From: Proteus columbae
GTDB lineage: Bacteria; Pseudomonadota; Gammaproteobacteria; Enterobacterales; Enterobacteriaceae
Assembly: GCF_002777965.1 (NCBI RefSeq)
Contig: NZ_NGVR01000016.1
Span: 1 to 56,795, forward strand
Reading direction: 5' to 3'
DNA: 56,795 nt
The notes below the pieces were generated by a model, which did not search any database, was not told where the DNA came from, and saw only the letters and a program-made list of their open reading frames with translations. The translations under genes were made by a program, and so were the position numbers. Within the stretch, counting starts at the first letter, position 1. Each line of letters opens with the position of its first letter. Below, in pieces: positions 43,422 to 52,798 of this stretch.

Positions 43422-46043
43422 TCAACCTTCAGTTTTGACTAATTGTGGCTGAGATGGTGATTCGGTTCTCTCTTGTGCTGAATAAGAGATTGATGGAGTG
43501 TCCCCACACGTTAATAATAGTGAAGAAATAAAGATACCTTCGTCTAATTTAGGTACTTGCACCTCACACTGTTTTTTACCACTCCAACGTACATCTAAAA
43601 TATCACCCGAGTTTATTCCACTTAAATAAACATTACCGCTATCATTCACGATGCCCAGTTCGCGTCCTTTTGCTGTGGTAATACTAGCGCCGAATGGTGG
43701 ATAACTACCGTCTTTCATGCGAACAATCGCCATTGCTTTTTGCCCTGAAATAACGTCAAACTCGCGGTAACCTATTGCCCCTTCGGTCAGGGTTAATTGT
43801 TGAATTGAACGCACCGCATCAACGTCATCAGGTAATTTATCTAAATCAATTGTTGCACTACTCCGATAGTAATTATTGATATCTGGAAGTACTGCTTTAC
43901 CAAAATAATTAGTATTGCTCACAGCCCCTAAACTTCTAATTGGTACCCCAGATACCCCATTAGTATCGACTAATAGACGCGCAGCTCCTGGCATTGCAGT
44001 ACGATGGAATGCCCCACCTTTTGGTGTTAACGTTGCCCCGCCTTGTAGCGAAAGTGATGCAGAGGTATTTTCACCTTGAGTATGACTCGCACTTGCCGTT
44101 ACCAGTGCGGTATCAGCATAACGCGTATAATAAGCATCAGCAGAAGGACGGCCACGGCTACTTAAACCTGTACCTAAGCGATAGTTATTATTGTCATCGA
44201 GACGGTCAAAATAGCTCACATTATGTGAATTACCAGTCTTATTAATGACAGTGTTATAGCTAATTGTCGCTTTATCACTCCAAGGCATACTGACGTTTAG
44301 ATAAACACCATCATCATTTGCTCCGTTAAATTTGTTGCGATAAGCGGATAAATTAAGATTAATATTTTTAAAACTACCAATATCCATAAACTTAGATAAA
44401 GATAAATTGTAGTAATCGTTATTAGGTTTATTCCAATAAGTTTCGTGTCTATAGTTAAGATATGCGCTTGCACCCCATTCAGGGAATTGTTTACTTAATG
44501 TTATGGTATAAAGCTCTTTGCTATTATCACGATTGTTATCACGGTAACGACGATCTAAATATTGATCCATACTCATAAAGTCACGTTCTGAGAAACGGTA
44601 ACCTGCGAAAGTCACCTGACTATTAATAGCCTCAAAACGTTTAGAGTAACTCACTCGATAAGAGCCACCATGATAGCGTTTATCATCACTTGGAATTTTT
44701 GCCCAAGAGTGTGTCGCATCAAATGAAATTGCCCCTAACGCCATTAAGTCACGACCAATACCTAAAGAAACAGAGTTATAATCACCCGCAACTAATGAAC
44801 CTCCATAGAGTGACCAACCATTCGTGACCCCCCATGAAAACTCACCCATTGCAAAAACTGGCCCTTCTGTCTTGTGATCCATATCAGAAGGCTTACCTGC
44901 TGATAATTTATATTGCACTCGGCCCGGACGTGTTAAGTAAGGGATACTTGCCGTATCCATTTGGTATTCTTGTACCGAACCATCTTGCTCTTCAACACGA
45001 ACATCCAGCTTACCACTGACTGCATCATTAAGATTTTGAATACGGAAAGGACCAGGTGCAACCTGTGTTTCGTAGATCACACGACCTTGCTGGCTAATTG
45101 TCACTTTAGCATTAGATTTTGCGACACCCGTTACTTCGGGCGCATATCCCCTTAAATTAGGAGGCAACATCTGGTCATCCGTTAATAAACTGATACCAGT
45201 AAAACGGAAGTTATCAAAAATATCAGAGCGTGAATAAGTCTCACCCATCACAAGGCGAGCACCCCATTGGGTTATCGCCCTATAAAGATAATATTGACTC
45301 CAATCCCAATCGTTCTCAGTACTACCATTCACACCTGTTGTATGTTGATAGTTTGCTTGCCAATCAGCACGAAAACGCCAAACACCCAAGTTTGCACCAG
45401 CAGTACCACTACCGGTAACTTGTTGTCTTTGTTTACCATTAGCAGGATCGGTCACATTAGCATTCAGGTTATAATCAAAAATAATCCCAGAAATACCTTC
45501 ATCCCAACGAGAAGGTGGATCCCAATCTTCGGTGGCATATTCAACATAGGCTTGAGGAATAGTCACAATAAAGCTACCTGCGCCTAAGTTGGTACTTGTT
45601 GTCATACCCGGTATTGATGACTCATCAAGACAGGCATCGCCGTCTTTCCAAGTTACCGCTTTGAGCCACTCAGGTTTCAACGTAAATTGATTGACTAATT
45701 CACGAGGAATACAAGGAATACTCGCTTTAGGATCATTTTCGGGGACAATATAATTAATGGTATAGAGATCAGGTAATTCATTATTGTTAACTTTAACAAT
45801 AAATTCATACTTACCGGGCATAATATAGCCGGCACGAGAGAAATCAGATAAATCGATATTTTGTTTATCTTTTAGATCAAGAATATCAGAGTTAAACTCG
45901 ATATCACTGGCTGCAAATACCATATTAGAGGCACTCGCCATACCAGCAATAATTAAATAGATCAGTGCTGCTACAGGTCGAATTGTATGCTGATTACTCT
46001 TTTTTTCTGCTTTTCTTGAAGCAGTTTTGAATGATTTAGCCAT
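43422..46043 (-). CDS. mrpC: MrpC-type outer-membrane usher, operon I
   Basis: The product has 873 residues from the ATG at 46043. A long signal region ends near VFAAS; the N-terminal chaperone-binding domain begins IEFNSDILDLKDKQNIDLSD; the beta-barrel and plug domain (PPNLRGYAPEVTGVAKSNAK) follow; C-terminal domains carry the Cys pair KQCEV and LLLTCGD. It secretes and polymerises the subunits. Very similar to the usher at 52799, differing most near the termini. Confidence 0.93.
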   Translation of the reverse strand: MAKSFKTASRKAEKKSNQHTIRPVAALIYLIIAGMASASNMVFAASDIEFNSDILDLKDKQNIDLSDFSRAGYIMPGKYEFIVKVNNNELPDLYTINYIVPENDPKASIPCIPRELVNQFTLKPEWLKAVTWKDGDACLDESSIPGMTTSTNLGAGSFIVTIPQAYVEYATEDWDPPSRWDEGISGIIFDYNLNANVTDPANGKQRQQVTGSGTAGANLGVWRFRADWQANYQHTTGVNGSTENDWDWSQYYLYRAITQWGARLVMGETYSRSDIFDNFRFTGISLLTDDQMLPPNLRGYAPEVTGVAKSNAKVTISQQGRVIYETQVAPGPFRIQNLNDAVSGKLDVRVEEQDGSVQEYQMDTASIPYLTRPGRVQYKLSAGKPSDMDHKTEGPVFAMGEFSWGVTNGWSLYGGSLVAGDYNSVSLGIGRDLMALGAISFDATHSWAKIPSDDKRYHGGSYRVSYSKRFEAINSQVTFAGYRFSERDFMSMDQYLDRRYRDNNRDNSKELYTITLSKQFPEWGASAYLNYRHETYWNKPNNDYYNLSLSKFMDIGSFKNINLNLSAYRNKFNGANDDGVYLNVSMPWSDKATISYNTVINKTGNSHNVSYFDRLDDNNNYRLGTGLSSRGRPSADAYYTRYADTALVTASASHTQGENTSASLSLQGGATLTPKGGAFHRTAMPGAARLLVDTNGVSGVPIRSLGAVSNTNYFGKAVLPDINNYYRSSATIDLDKLPDDVDAVRSIQQLTLTEGAIGYREFDVISGQKAMAIVRMKDGSYPPFGASITTAKGRELGIVNDSGNVYLSGINSGDILDVRWSGKKQCEVQVPKLDEGIFISSLLLTCGDTPSISYSAQERTESPSQPQLVKTEG

Positions 46044-46063
46044 AAATAATCCAACCAATCCAT

Positions 46064-46624
46064 TTAATAATATTCGAGTTTAAAACGCAGGGTTGCTTGA
46101 TAATTACCTGCTCGTGGAATGTCGTTATTTTTAACAAGCCTTGCTTGATACAACAAAGACAACGATTTGGTATCGATATCCACAGGAGGTAAAGGCTTCC
46201 CTGGTATTGCCAATCTTCCGTAACGGTCAGCGATGGCTAACGAAGCACCTTTAGCGTCGCCGAAAAGTTGGAATAATCCGTTCTGTGCGGGGCCTTCAAA
46301 AGTAGCAATAAAACGAGGACGTTCAGCTTGTGTACCTTTTTGGTCAACAAGGGAACATTCTGTCAATCGAATAGAGAAATATTCAATAGGTCCTTGGCCT
46401 TCAACAGCTAAGGTTGGAATAGACACGGTACTCAAAGAGATAACTTGCTCTCGACTTCCTGCCGAGATAGTGCATGTTGGCTCTAATATAGAACCTTGTA
46501 GACTAACCATGCCGAATCGCTGATGTGATTTTACATCTTGTTTTATATCGGTCACTGCCATTACAGGCTTAACAAATAGTCCTGTTGTAGCAAGTAATAA
46601 TAGTGGCACCATCTTGCGATTCAT
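46064..46624 (-). CDS. mrpB: MrpB-type minor fimbrial subunit, operon I
   Basis: The product has 186 residues. The signal peptide ends PVMAV; Cys pair in EPTCTISAG and LTECSLV; C-terminus ATLRFKLEYY with aromatic residues. In P. mirabilis MrpB is thought to end or anchor the fibre. GGAG lies 9 bases before the ATG. It is separated from mrpA by a hairpin attenuator. Confidence 0.87.
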   Translation of the reverse strand: MNRKMVPLLLLATTGLFVKPVMAVTDIKQDVKSHQRFGMVSLQGSILEPTCTISAGSREQVISLSTVSIPTLAVEGQGPIEYFSIRLTECSLVDQKGTQAERPRFIATFEGPAQNGLFQLFGDAKGASLAIADRYGRLAIPGKPLPPVDIDTKSLSLLYQARLVKNNDIPRAGNYQATLRFKLEYY

Positions 46625-46665
46625 TATTTTCTACTCCATAAGATAAACCATAAAAATACAGCTAA

Positions 46666-46696
46666 AGATAAAGCCCTATACGTCCTTATACAGGGC
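46666..46696 (-). terminator. Attenuator between mrpA and mrpB, operon I
   Basis: On the minus strand GCCCTGTA pairs with TATAGGGC (one G-U), followed by TTTATCTTT. It should make mrpA mRNA more abundant than the rest, as needed for the major subunit. Confidence 0.75.
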
Positions 46697-46711
46697 CTAA
46701 AAGGACATCTA

Positions 46712-47239
46712 TTATTGGTAAGTTAATGCGAAAGTAGCGATTGCAGTAAAGTCACCAGGTACAGCTGCTTCTGTTGAAGAACCTTGTAGGTAAGCAGCAA
46801 AGTTCAGGTCATTTGAACCATCACGAATAGTTTGAGCTTTTGTTGGTTCACCTAATTTAATTTGAGTACCACCTGCATCAGTAATAACAACTGCTGCATT
46901 TTTCGCTAAACCTTCGATGCCTAAAGAACCTGGCAGAATAGCTGTTGCTTCAGCACCAGTGAAAGTAGTTTGAACTGATTTATAAGTTTCAGTAGAGCAT
47001 TGCAGTAATTTAATTTTGAAAGTATTAGAAACACTACGGCCGCCATCTTTCAGTGCATTTGCTGAAACTTGTCCTAGTGGAACACGTTGGTCGCCTGAGT
47101 TAGGATCGATTGAACATGGAGCATCAATGATTGAACCCCAAAATTCTACAGTACCATGACCTTGATCAGCAGCGAATGCAGAACCAGCAGCAACAGTTAA
47201 GCCTAAACCTAAAACTAAACCTAATTTATTTAATTTCAT
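46712..47239 (-). CDS. mrpA: MrpA-type major fimbrial subunit, operon I
   Basis: The product has 175 residues from the ATG at 47239 (AGGAAA upstream), the same start as in operon II; a longer frame to 47302 is rejected. The signal peptide ends GSAFAA. Cys pair in DAPCSIDP and LQCSTET; C-terminus ATFALTYQ. It is highly similar to the operon II copy, but lacks the PVKD insert near the mature N-terminus. Confidence 0.9.
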   Translation of the reverse strand: MKLNKLGLVLGLGLTVAAGSAFAADQGHGTVEFWGSIIDAPCSIDPNSGDQRVPLGQVSANALKDGGRSVSNTFKIKLLQCSTETYKSVQTTFTGAEATAILPGSLGIEGLAKNAAVVITDAGGTQIKLGEPTKAQTIRDGSNDLNFAAYLQGSSTEAAVPGDFTAIATFALTYQ

Positions 47240-49073
47240 CTTTATGTTTCCTGAAAATATAAGAACGAAGATATTTAAAATAATAAAATTCAATATAAGC
47301 AAGTTGCTTAAATGAATGACACACTAAATAAAGTTTCTATATTTTGATAAAGTTCATCCAGCCAAATTCATATTTAATTATGAAATTAGATAAAGGAAGC
47401 GTATCAAGTTGGATGTATTATTCTCTCTGGTTTTATTTAAGTCAAACCACTCAAATTTTATTAAATCTATTTTTATTAATTTACTGATATTAGGTGTATT
47501 TTTTACATTTTCATACAAAATATTACTTTTTTAAAATAGCTAAAATGGAATTTAAAACCAAATACTCACTCTTAAAAAGAGTGAAATAAGATTTAAATTC
47601 TACTATTTCAAAATTTAAAGTGAAAAGATCTAACTGTCTTTTTATGAATAGGAGTAATAGTAAATTAAATAACATTTTCCTATTTATTTATTTTAACCCC
47701 AAATAACTAAAATTTTACATATTATAACAAATCAACCTTAACACATTGATTTATAAATAGATCAAAATATTGAGTTTGTTAATTTATTTATTATCATTAT
47801 TTACTACCGCGTAGAAACCACACCAATCTAATCATTTAATGATAATCTCAAATAGATTAAAACATTAAGAACAAAACCAAGAATATACGTAAGTTATTGT
47901 ATTTTATAAATAAATATATAGTTACATTATTTATAATTACTATTATTTACAATAAATAACATAAAAAGAGTATAAAAAGTATAACAAATTGATTTTCAAT
48001 GAATTATATAAAAAAGACAATCAAAAATAGAGTGTTTTGATAAAAATTTAACACTTGAAGTTAAGTGTTTATACTTAGGAAATTAAGGTCAGAAAGTGAG
48101 TTTTTTTACAATTTGCATTTTTTGATTAAGAACATACTCATGGGTTAACTAACTGATAATTCAAAAAAGAAATTAGAGTAATGACTATTTTTTTCTCAAA
48201 AAAACCTAGATTTTTAATCATTTGATTGAGAATAATTACGCTTTTTTTGGGTAAAAATTTTAATGTATTTATTAAGTTCTACTTCAAAAAATTAAATTAT
48301 TTATTTACTGGATTATTGACTATTTTACGTATTGCTACTAATTTCATTATTAGCTTATTCATATTATTGCTCTTTCATTGGATCTACATGTTTTTATCCA
48401 AATAGAAACACAATAAAATACATTTTATTTACATCATACACATATCGATTTAACATTACTCGGATAGTGCGTATAAATATTAGTCGTTATTACTTGTTTT
48501 TTAATTATCAAATCTTTTTCAATAAGAATATTGGCGTTTTTTTATCTTTACGATAAATTAGGAATAGTTTTATATTATCTGAATAGATTTAACTTATTTT
48601 CGAATAGTTAATTAACTTAAAGAAGTAAGTTTTTAGATATATATTGGAAATTATCTTTTATAGACTAAATGATAATGAGTTAATAATTTAAATAAAAGTA
48701 TAGAATTACATTAGTATTATTTAATTATTGGACTAATCACATCTTAATAAGAATATCATTATTAGAATATCTTTATTCAATAAATTAAGTTAGCTTTATT
48801 TATCTTTTTCACGATGTAATAAAAAAAAGACATGTTGAACCTAATAAAAGTCGATATTTGTAAAACACTCGCTTTAAGAGTATTCCGATACAGCTTTTCA
48901 AGAGAAATGCCTGTTTTAGATAATTATTATCATCATAAAATGACAAACTTACATTTATGACCGATTTTCATCTCTTATAAAAGAATAAAAATTGATTACC
49001 TACTTCTTCCTTTTTTACTGATTGTGCGATCAATAACTCAAGTTTGATTACCCACAATGAGTTTTTTTTAGCA
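47240..49073. other. Long gene-free AT-rich region between the two fimbrial operons
   Basis: About 1.8 kb without a supportable gene. It must contain the operon I promoter. No mrpI-type recombinase is present. A hairpin AACACTT/AAGTGTT lies at 48049-48068. A frame at 48777-48923 (minus) reads 48 codons without start (contains TGISLEKLYRNTLKASVLQ) and may be a gene relic. A frame at 48332-48556 (plus) has no ribosome binding site or family. Confidence 0.6.
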
Positions 49074-49100
49074 TAAAAAAAGGGCAGGGTTTCCCCTGCC
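49074..49100 (-). terminator. Terminator of fimbrial operon II
   Basis: GGCAGGG pairs with CCCTGCC (4-base loop), followed by a T-run on the minus strand, 77 bp past mrpJ. A further dyad TTACCAA/TTGGTAA adjoins it. Confidence 0.9.
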
Positions 49101-49177
49101 TTACCAATTTGGTAATCAATCAAAGAAAAAGCATACGCTTTAAAACACCAAGTTTGAGTATCCTTTAGCGATATGCA

Positions 49178-49498
49178 TTAGTACAAAAATACATCAGGCA
49201 TTGTTTCAGCAATGATGCTACTTCGTTTATCAGTACGTTGATTTTCTGATGACGATTTTGATATAAAACAGTCTTCAAAAAACCAATAAATAGGTGTATT
49301 TAGATAGTTGGCTAATAGAACAAGATAACTTAAATCTATCTTGTTCATCCCGCGCTCATATCGAGAGAATTGCTGTTGGCTTACACCAATTTTTTCAGCA
49401 ATTTGCATACCGGTGTAACCTAACTCTTTACGCTTTTTCTGAATTCGTTTTCCAACTAACGCATTAACATCAATATCTGTAAAATCGTAATTCATCAT
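49178..49498 (-). CDS. mrpJ: MrpJ-type regulator, operon II
   Basis: The product has 106 residues from the ATG at 49498 (GGGTGA upstream). The helix-turn-helix core, VGKRIQKKRKELGYTGMQIA and IGVSQQQFSRYERGMNKIDL, is nearly identical to the operon I copy; the C-terminal 35 residues differ. Represses motility genes when fimbriae are expressed, by homology. 21 bp after mrpH. Confidence 0.87.
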   Translation of the reverse strand: MMNYDFTDIDVNALVGKRIQKKRKELGYTGMQIAEKIGVSQQQFSRYERGMNKIDLSYLVLLANYLNTPIYWFFEDCFISKSSSENQRTDKRSSIIAETMPDVFLY

Positions 49499-49519
49499 AA
49501 TATTCACCCATTATCACGA

Positions 49520-50347
49520 TTAAGGCATCGTTAAAATAATTGAACCTGAACCAGAGAAATAGCCCGGTGCGACGCGACCATTGGTATGTAAAGTAGAGCT
49601 CACTTTTACAGGTACAGAACCGTTAGCAGGAACATTTATTATGCTGCCAGTTTCACCGGGATAATCATCAAGAAATAAATCCGCATATAAACTGTTGTCT
49701 GAACGTAAAGGTACTCTCCCCCTATCTGAACCTGATGCTATGACCATGACTTTCATCGCTAAATTACAAGTGACATTGATATTCTGATAACGCTGAGCAC
49801 CTTCTAAACTATATTCATCAATATCACCATAATTAAGGTTTACAGCTCCTTCCGTTATTTTACAGGCACCAACAGGGGGCGGTGCGATACCACATAATGA
49901 ACCAGGAAGTAAGTGTCCACTGGGTGATAATCCACTTGAATTTGGTTGATAAAATAATCCCACACATTCCTGATTAGAATCTAAAGCAGGCCCAACGTGT
50001 TCGGCTTTTCCCTCTAGTGGTAAAGAGACATTTCTTAGCACTTCCTCTCTAACTTCAGCTAAAGTACGCAACTTCTCAATTCTTGCAATAATTTGCTTAG
50101 CTTTCCCCCCTGAGCCATCAAGCTCATGCTTGTGATTGATAGTTACATAACAAGTAGACCATCCATAACAAGGGTTTAATACTCCCGATGTTTCAAGATC
50201 CCAACGCTGAATAACATAGGTATAGACTGCATTAGATGGTGTTCCTGTTGATTCTGTAATATAAGAAAAGATGGATGCCATTGCAGGAGCCGAAAACAAC
50301 CCCCCTATTGCAATACATAAAGCCGGAAGTCGCTTTAATATGAACAT
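49520..50347 (-). CDS. mrpH: MrpH tip adhesin, operon II
   Basis: The product has 275 residues from the ATG at 50347 (GAGG 6 bases upstream), equal to P. mirabilis MrpH. With this start the zinc-site histidines fall at 72, 74 (TINHKHE) and 117 (AEHVG), the numbers reported for P. mirabilis MrpH. The signal peptide ends SAPAMA; pilin domain from about 160 to the end SGSGSIILTMP. Receptor domain sequence differs clearly from the operon I copy, so ligand range may differ. Confidence 0.92.
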   Translation of the reverse strand: MFILKRLPALCIAIGGLFSAPAMASIFSYITESTGTPSNAVYTYVIQRWDLETSGVLNPCYGWSTCYVTINHKHELDGSGGKAKQIIARIEKLRTLAEVREEVLRNVSLPLEGKAEHVGPALDSNQECVGLFYQPNSSGLSPSGHLLPGSLCGIAPPPVGACKITEGAVNLNYGDIDEYSLEGAQRYQNINVTCNLAMKVMVIASGSDRGRVPLRSDNSLYADLFLDDYPGETGSIINVPANGSVPVKVSSTLHTNGRVAPGYFSGSGSIILTMP

Positions 50348-50368
50348 ATAAAACCTCAACCCGAGTAA

Positions 50369-50917
50369 TTAGTCGTAATTCAAATGGAATGTGGCTATTG
50401 CACTAAATGGGCCGCGTTTAATGGACTGGTTAGCAATCGCATCCGGCTCCCCTTGAATAAAGGCATAAAAATTTAAAATCGTGTCATCCGCATTTAATGA
50501 CATTTTGTCTGTTTCTTTATTAACAGGTAGCGCATTTCCATTTTCAGATTCCAATCCAACAGCAATACCCGCCGCTTGGCTGCTTGGGCTAATCGCTAAA
50601 AAACCTTGCCCTGCCATGGCTTGATTTTCATCACCTTTGAAAGTGATCTTGACGCTTTTACCAATCGTTAAATCACATTCAGACAAGCGTATTTGAAACA
50701 ATTTGCTGGGTGTTCTTTGATATGCATAAAGGTTCTTATCAGGAATATTGCCAAAATCTAACTCAACGGTTTCATCACCGGGCTTTATGGTGCAAGGCTC
50801 ATCAACTAATATTCCGTGAAAACGCATGTTATCCGGTGCTGAAAAAGCGGTTGATGTTAATCCTGTAAATGTGGCTAGACCCAATACGAACGGGATCGAT
50901 AATCTTTTTATATTCAT
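50369..50917 (-). CDS. mrpG: MrpG-type minor fimbrial subunit, operon II
   Basis: The product has 182 residues from the ATG at 50917 with GGAG 7 bases upstream; a longer frame into mrpF is rejected. The signal peptide ends STAFSA. Cys pair in DEPCTIKP and LSECDLT; C-terminus ATFHLNYD. Closely related to the operon I copy. Confidence 0.86.
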   Translation of the reverse strand: MNIKRLSIPFVLGLATFTGLTSTAFSAPDNMRFHGILVDEPCTIKPGDETVELDFGNIPDKNLYAYQRTPSKLFQIRLSECDLTIGKSVKITFKGDENQAMAGQGFLAISPSSQAAGIAVGLESENGNALPVNKETDKMSLNADDTILNFYAFIQGEPDAIANQSIKRGPFSAIATFHLNYD

Positions 50918-50927
50918 CAATACGCTC

Positions 50928-51413
50928 CTATTGGTATTCAGCAAGCAGTGTTGCAGAAACTTCAAATGCACCTTCAGGCAAAGTGCTACCCGGTCTTTTA
51001 ACGGGCACCGCTTGGATCACAGGTGGATTATCGGGTGATATCGCAATACGTTCGTTTAATTTAAAAGGTTTACCATCTTGCGTAAGATGAATGCCTAAAT
51101 CTGGAATATTGGTTTGTAGTGCAGCTTCATCAAACTGTGTTTTAGGGCCAATAATAGAAAGCCCTAAATCCCAACCTTTTAAATTTGGATCACAAACCAA
51201 TCGATAATTCACCGATTCGGTATAGTTAATGCCATCTACTTTATGAATACCCACGTTGTGTCCAAAATAGACATCAATCAGTTCGTTGTTACTAATGACA
51301 CAAGGAGGTGGCACTAATAAGGTGCCAAATAATTTCATATTAGGTGCGTCTGCACTGATGGCAGAATAAGAATTCAGTAATGCAATCAGGCACATGTACT
51401 TTAATTTATTCAT
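50928..51413 (-). CDS. mrpF: MrpF-type minor fimbrial subunit, operon II
   Basis: The product has 161 residues. Signal peptide ends SAISA; Cys pair in PPPCVISNN and YRLVCDPN; C-terminus SATLLAEYQ. It has a GAGG ribosome binding site and follows mrpE by 11 bp. Very similar to the operon I copy in the mature part. Confidence 0.86.
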   Translation of the reverse strand: MNKLKYMCLIALLNSYSAISADAPNMKLFGTLLVPPPCVISNNELIDVYFGHNVGIHKVDGINYTESVNYRLVCDPNLKGWDLGLSIIGPKTQFDEAALQTNIPDLGIHLTQDGKPFKLNERIAISPDNPPVIQAVPVKRPGSTLPEGAFEVSATLLAEYQ

Positions 51414-51424
51414 CTTCTGACCTC

Positions 51425-51970
51425 TTACTGATAATCCACATGCAGTGTGCCACTTGCGACAAAATCACCACCCACTAAGGCTTCATTCTGATCACGAACC
51501 GGAATAGCTTCTAATTCAGGTAAGTTGGGATAGGTAAAATTCACCGCCTTACCTAAATCTAATAAGTTGCCCTGATACAGAATACGCACCCCCAATCCCG
51601 TAATATTTGTTTGTAGCGCATTTGAATCGAATCCAGTTGCGCTGCCTGTAACATAAACTTTCATGGCATTGGTTGGCATTTTTTGGCAAGTCGCGGTGTA
51701 ATGAATAGGCTCTTTATAACGAACACCATCAATACGTGTGCTCATCACCTCACCAAAATTAACTTCGATCATTTTGCCGTCATTAATTAAGCAAGGCGGT
51801 GGCGCAATAACATTCCCTGAAATATTGATATAAACAATTCCCGGAATAACATCTTTCACCGCTCTAGCGGGTAAATTCGCAACAGCAGTAAAACTTAGGC
51901 CTCCAGTAAACGTTGCCAAAATAAGAATCAACACTGCTTTGCTTAGGCTAAACCGCTGTTCCATTTTCAT
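51425..51970 (-). CDS. mrpE: MrpE-type minor fimbrial subunit, operon II
   Basis: The product has 181 residues starting MKMEQRF. Signal peptide ends TAVAN; Cys pair in PPPCLINDG and YTATCQK; C-terminus TLHVDYQ. Gap of 13 bp from mrpD. Minor pilin. Confidence 0.86.
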   Translation of the reverse strand: MKMEQRFSLSKAVLILILATFTGGLSFTAVANLPARAVKDVIPGIVYINISGNVIAPPPCLINDGKMIEVNFGEVMSTRIDGVRYKEPIHYTATCQKMPTNAMKVYVTGSATGFDSNALQTNITGLGVRILYQGNLLDLGKAVNFTYPNLPELEAIPVRDQNEALVGGDFVASGTLHVDYQ

Positions 51971-51983
51971 AAAATAGACCTAT

Positions 51984-52742
51984 TTAGTTTCCTGCTGATG
52001 TTTCTGTAACTTTGCATTCATTGCCATTACAGGTGAATTTCATCTGTGGACGTCCGCCGTAATCATTGATGTAACTGAGTACAGGTGATGCGCCAAACGC
52101 CGAAGTATGCAGATTTATCGTTCCTGTGCTTTTAGGCGCAATCATGATCGGTTCAAAACCATCAAGGCTTTTTCCTTGTAATCCAGTTAATCCATCCACT
52201 AATGTCACGTAATAAGGTGTCGGGTTATTCACTTCATAGCGATCACCTTTCTTTATTAAGGTGATTTTTTCCTGCCAAGGATGAGTGAGATCCGTTTGTG
52301 TGGCGTAAATCGATGCTGGGCGATAAAACAACTTAATTCGCGTTTGTAATGCAATTTGCAACACGTTGGGTTTATCACTACGAGGTGGAATTTCACGCAA
52401 GTTAAAATAGAAAACGCTCTCTCTATCTTGTGGTAATTTGGCAATATCGGGTAATGACTGCACTTTTACTTGGCTTTTATCGCCCGGCTCAATACGCTGA
52501 ATAGGCGGTAAAACTAATAGTGGGCTGTCAATACGTTCTCCATTTTCATTTTCCATCCAGCCCTGTGCCAAATAAGGCAACTCTTTATTTTGATTGCTGA
52601 CATTTAAGCTAATAGATTTATCGGCACCATTAAAAATGACACGCGTTCTATCTAAAGCAATCGCAGCAAGGGCTTGACTAGTAAAGACCATTCCAGTCAA
52701 TAAAGTGGTTGTTACAATGAATAAGCGCTTTGATAACATCAT
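51984..52742 (-). CDS. mrpD: MrpD-type periplasmic fimbrial chaperone, operon II
   Basis: The product has 252 residues. Signal peptide ends SQALAA; FYFNLREIPPRSDKPNVLQI and LFYRPASI are the chaperone signatures; C-terminal Cys pair TCNGNECKV. Nearly the same protein as the operon I chaperone, so the two may serve either set of subunits. Confidence 0.92.
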   Translation of the reverse strand: MMLSKRLFIVTTTLLTGMVFTSQALAAIALDRTRVIFNGADKSISLNVSNQNKELPYLAQGWMENENGERIDSPLLVLPPIQRIEPGDKSQVKVQSLPDIAKLPQDRESVFYFNLREIPPRSDKPNVLQIALQTRIKLFYRPASIYATQTDLTHPWQEKITLIKKGDRYEVNNPTPYYVTLVDGLTGLQGKSLDGFEPIMIAPKSTGTINLHTSAFGASPVLSYINDYGGRPQMKFTCNGNECKVTETSAGN

Positions 52743-52798
52743 TTTGAATTACTCTTTTTGTCTGAAATTATTTTTATCTTTTCCCTTCTTTCCTAACC

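Noticed and set aside
48332-48556. Plus-strand 74-codon frame in the gap between the fimbrial operons
   Set aside because: No ribosome binding site, no family resemblance, Tyr/Phe/Ile-rich content typical of random AT-rich DNA.
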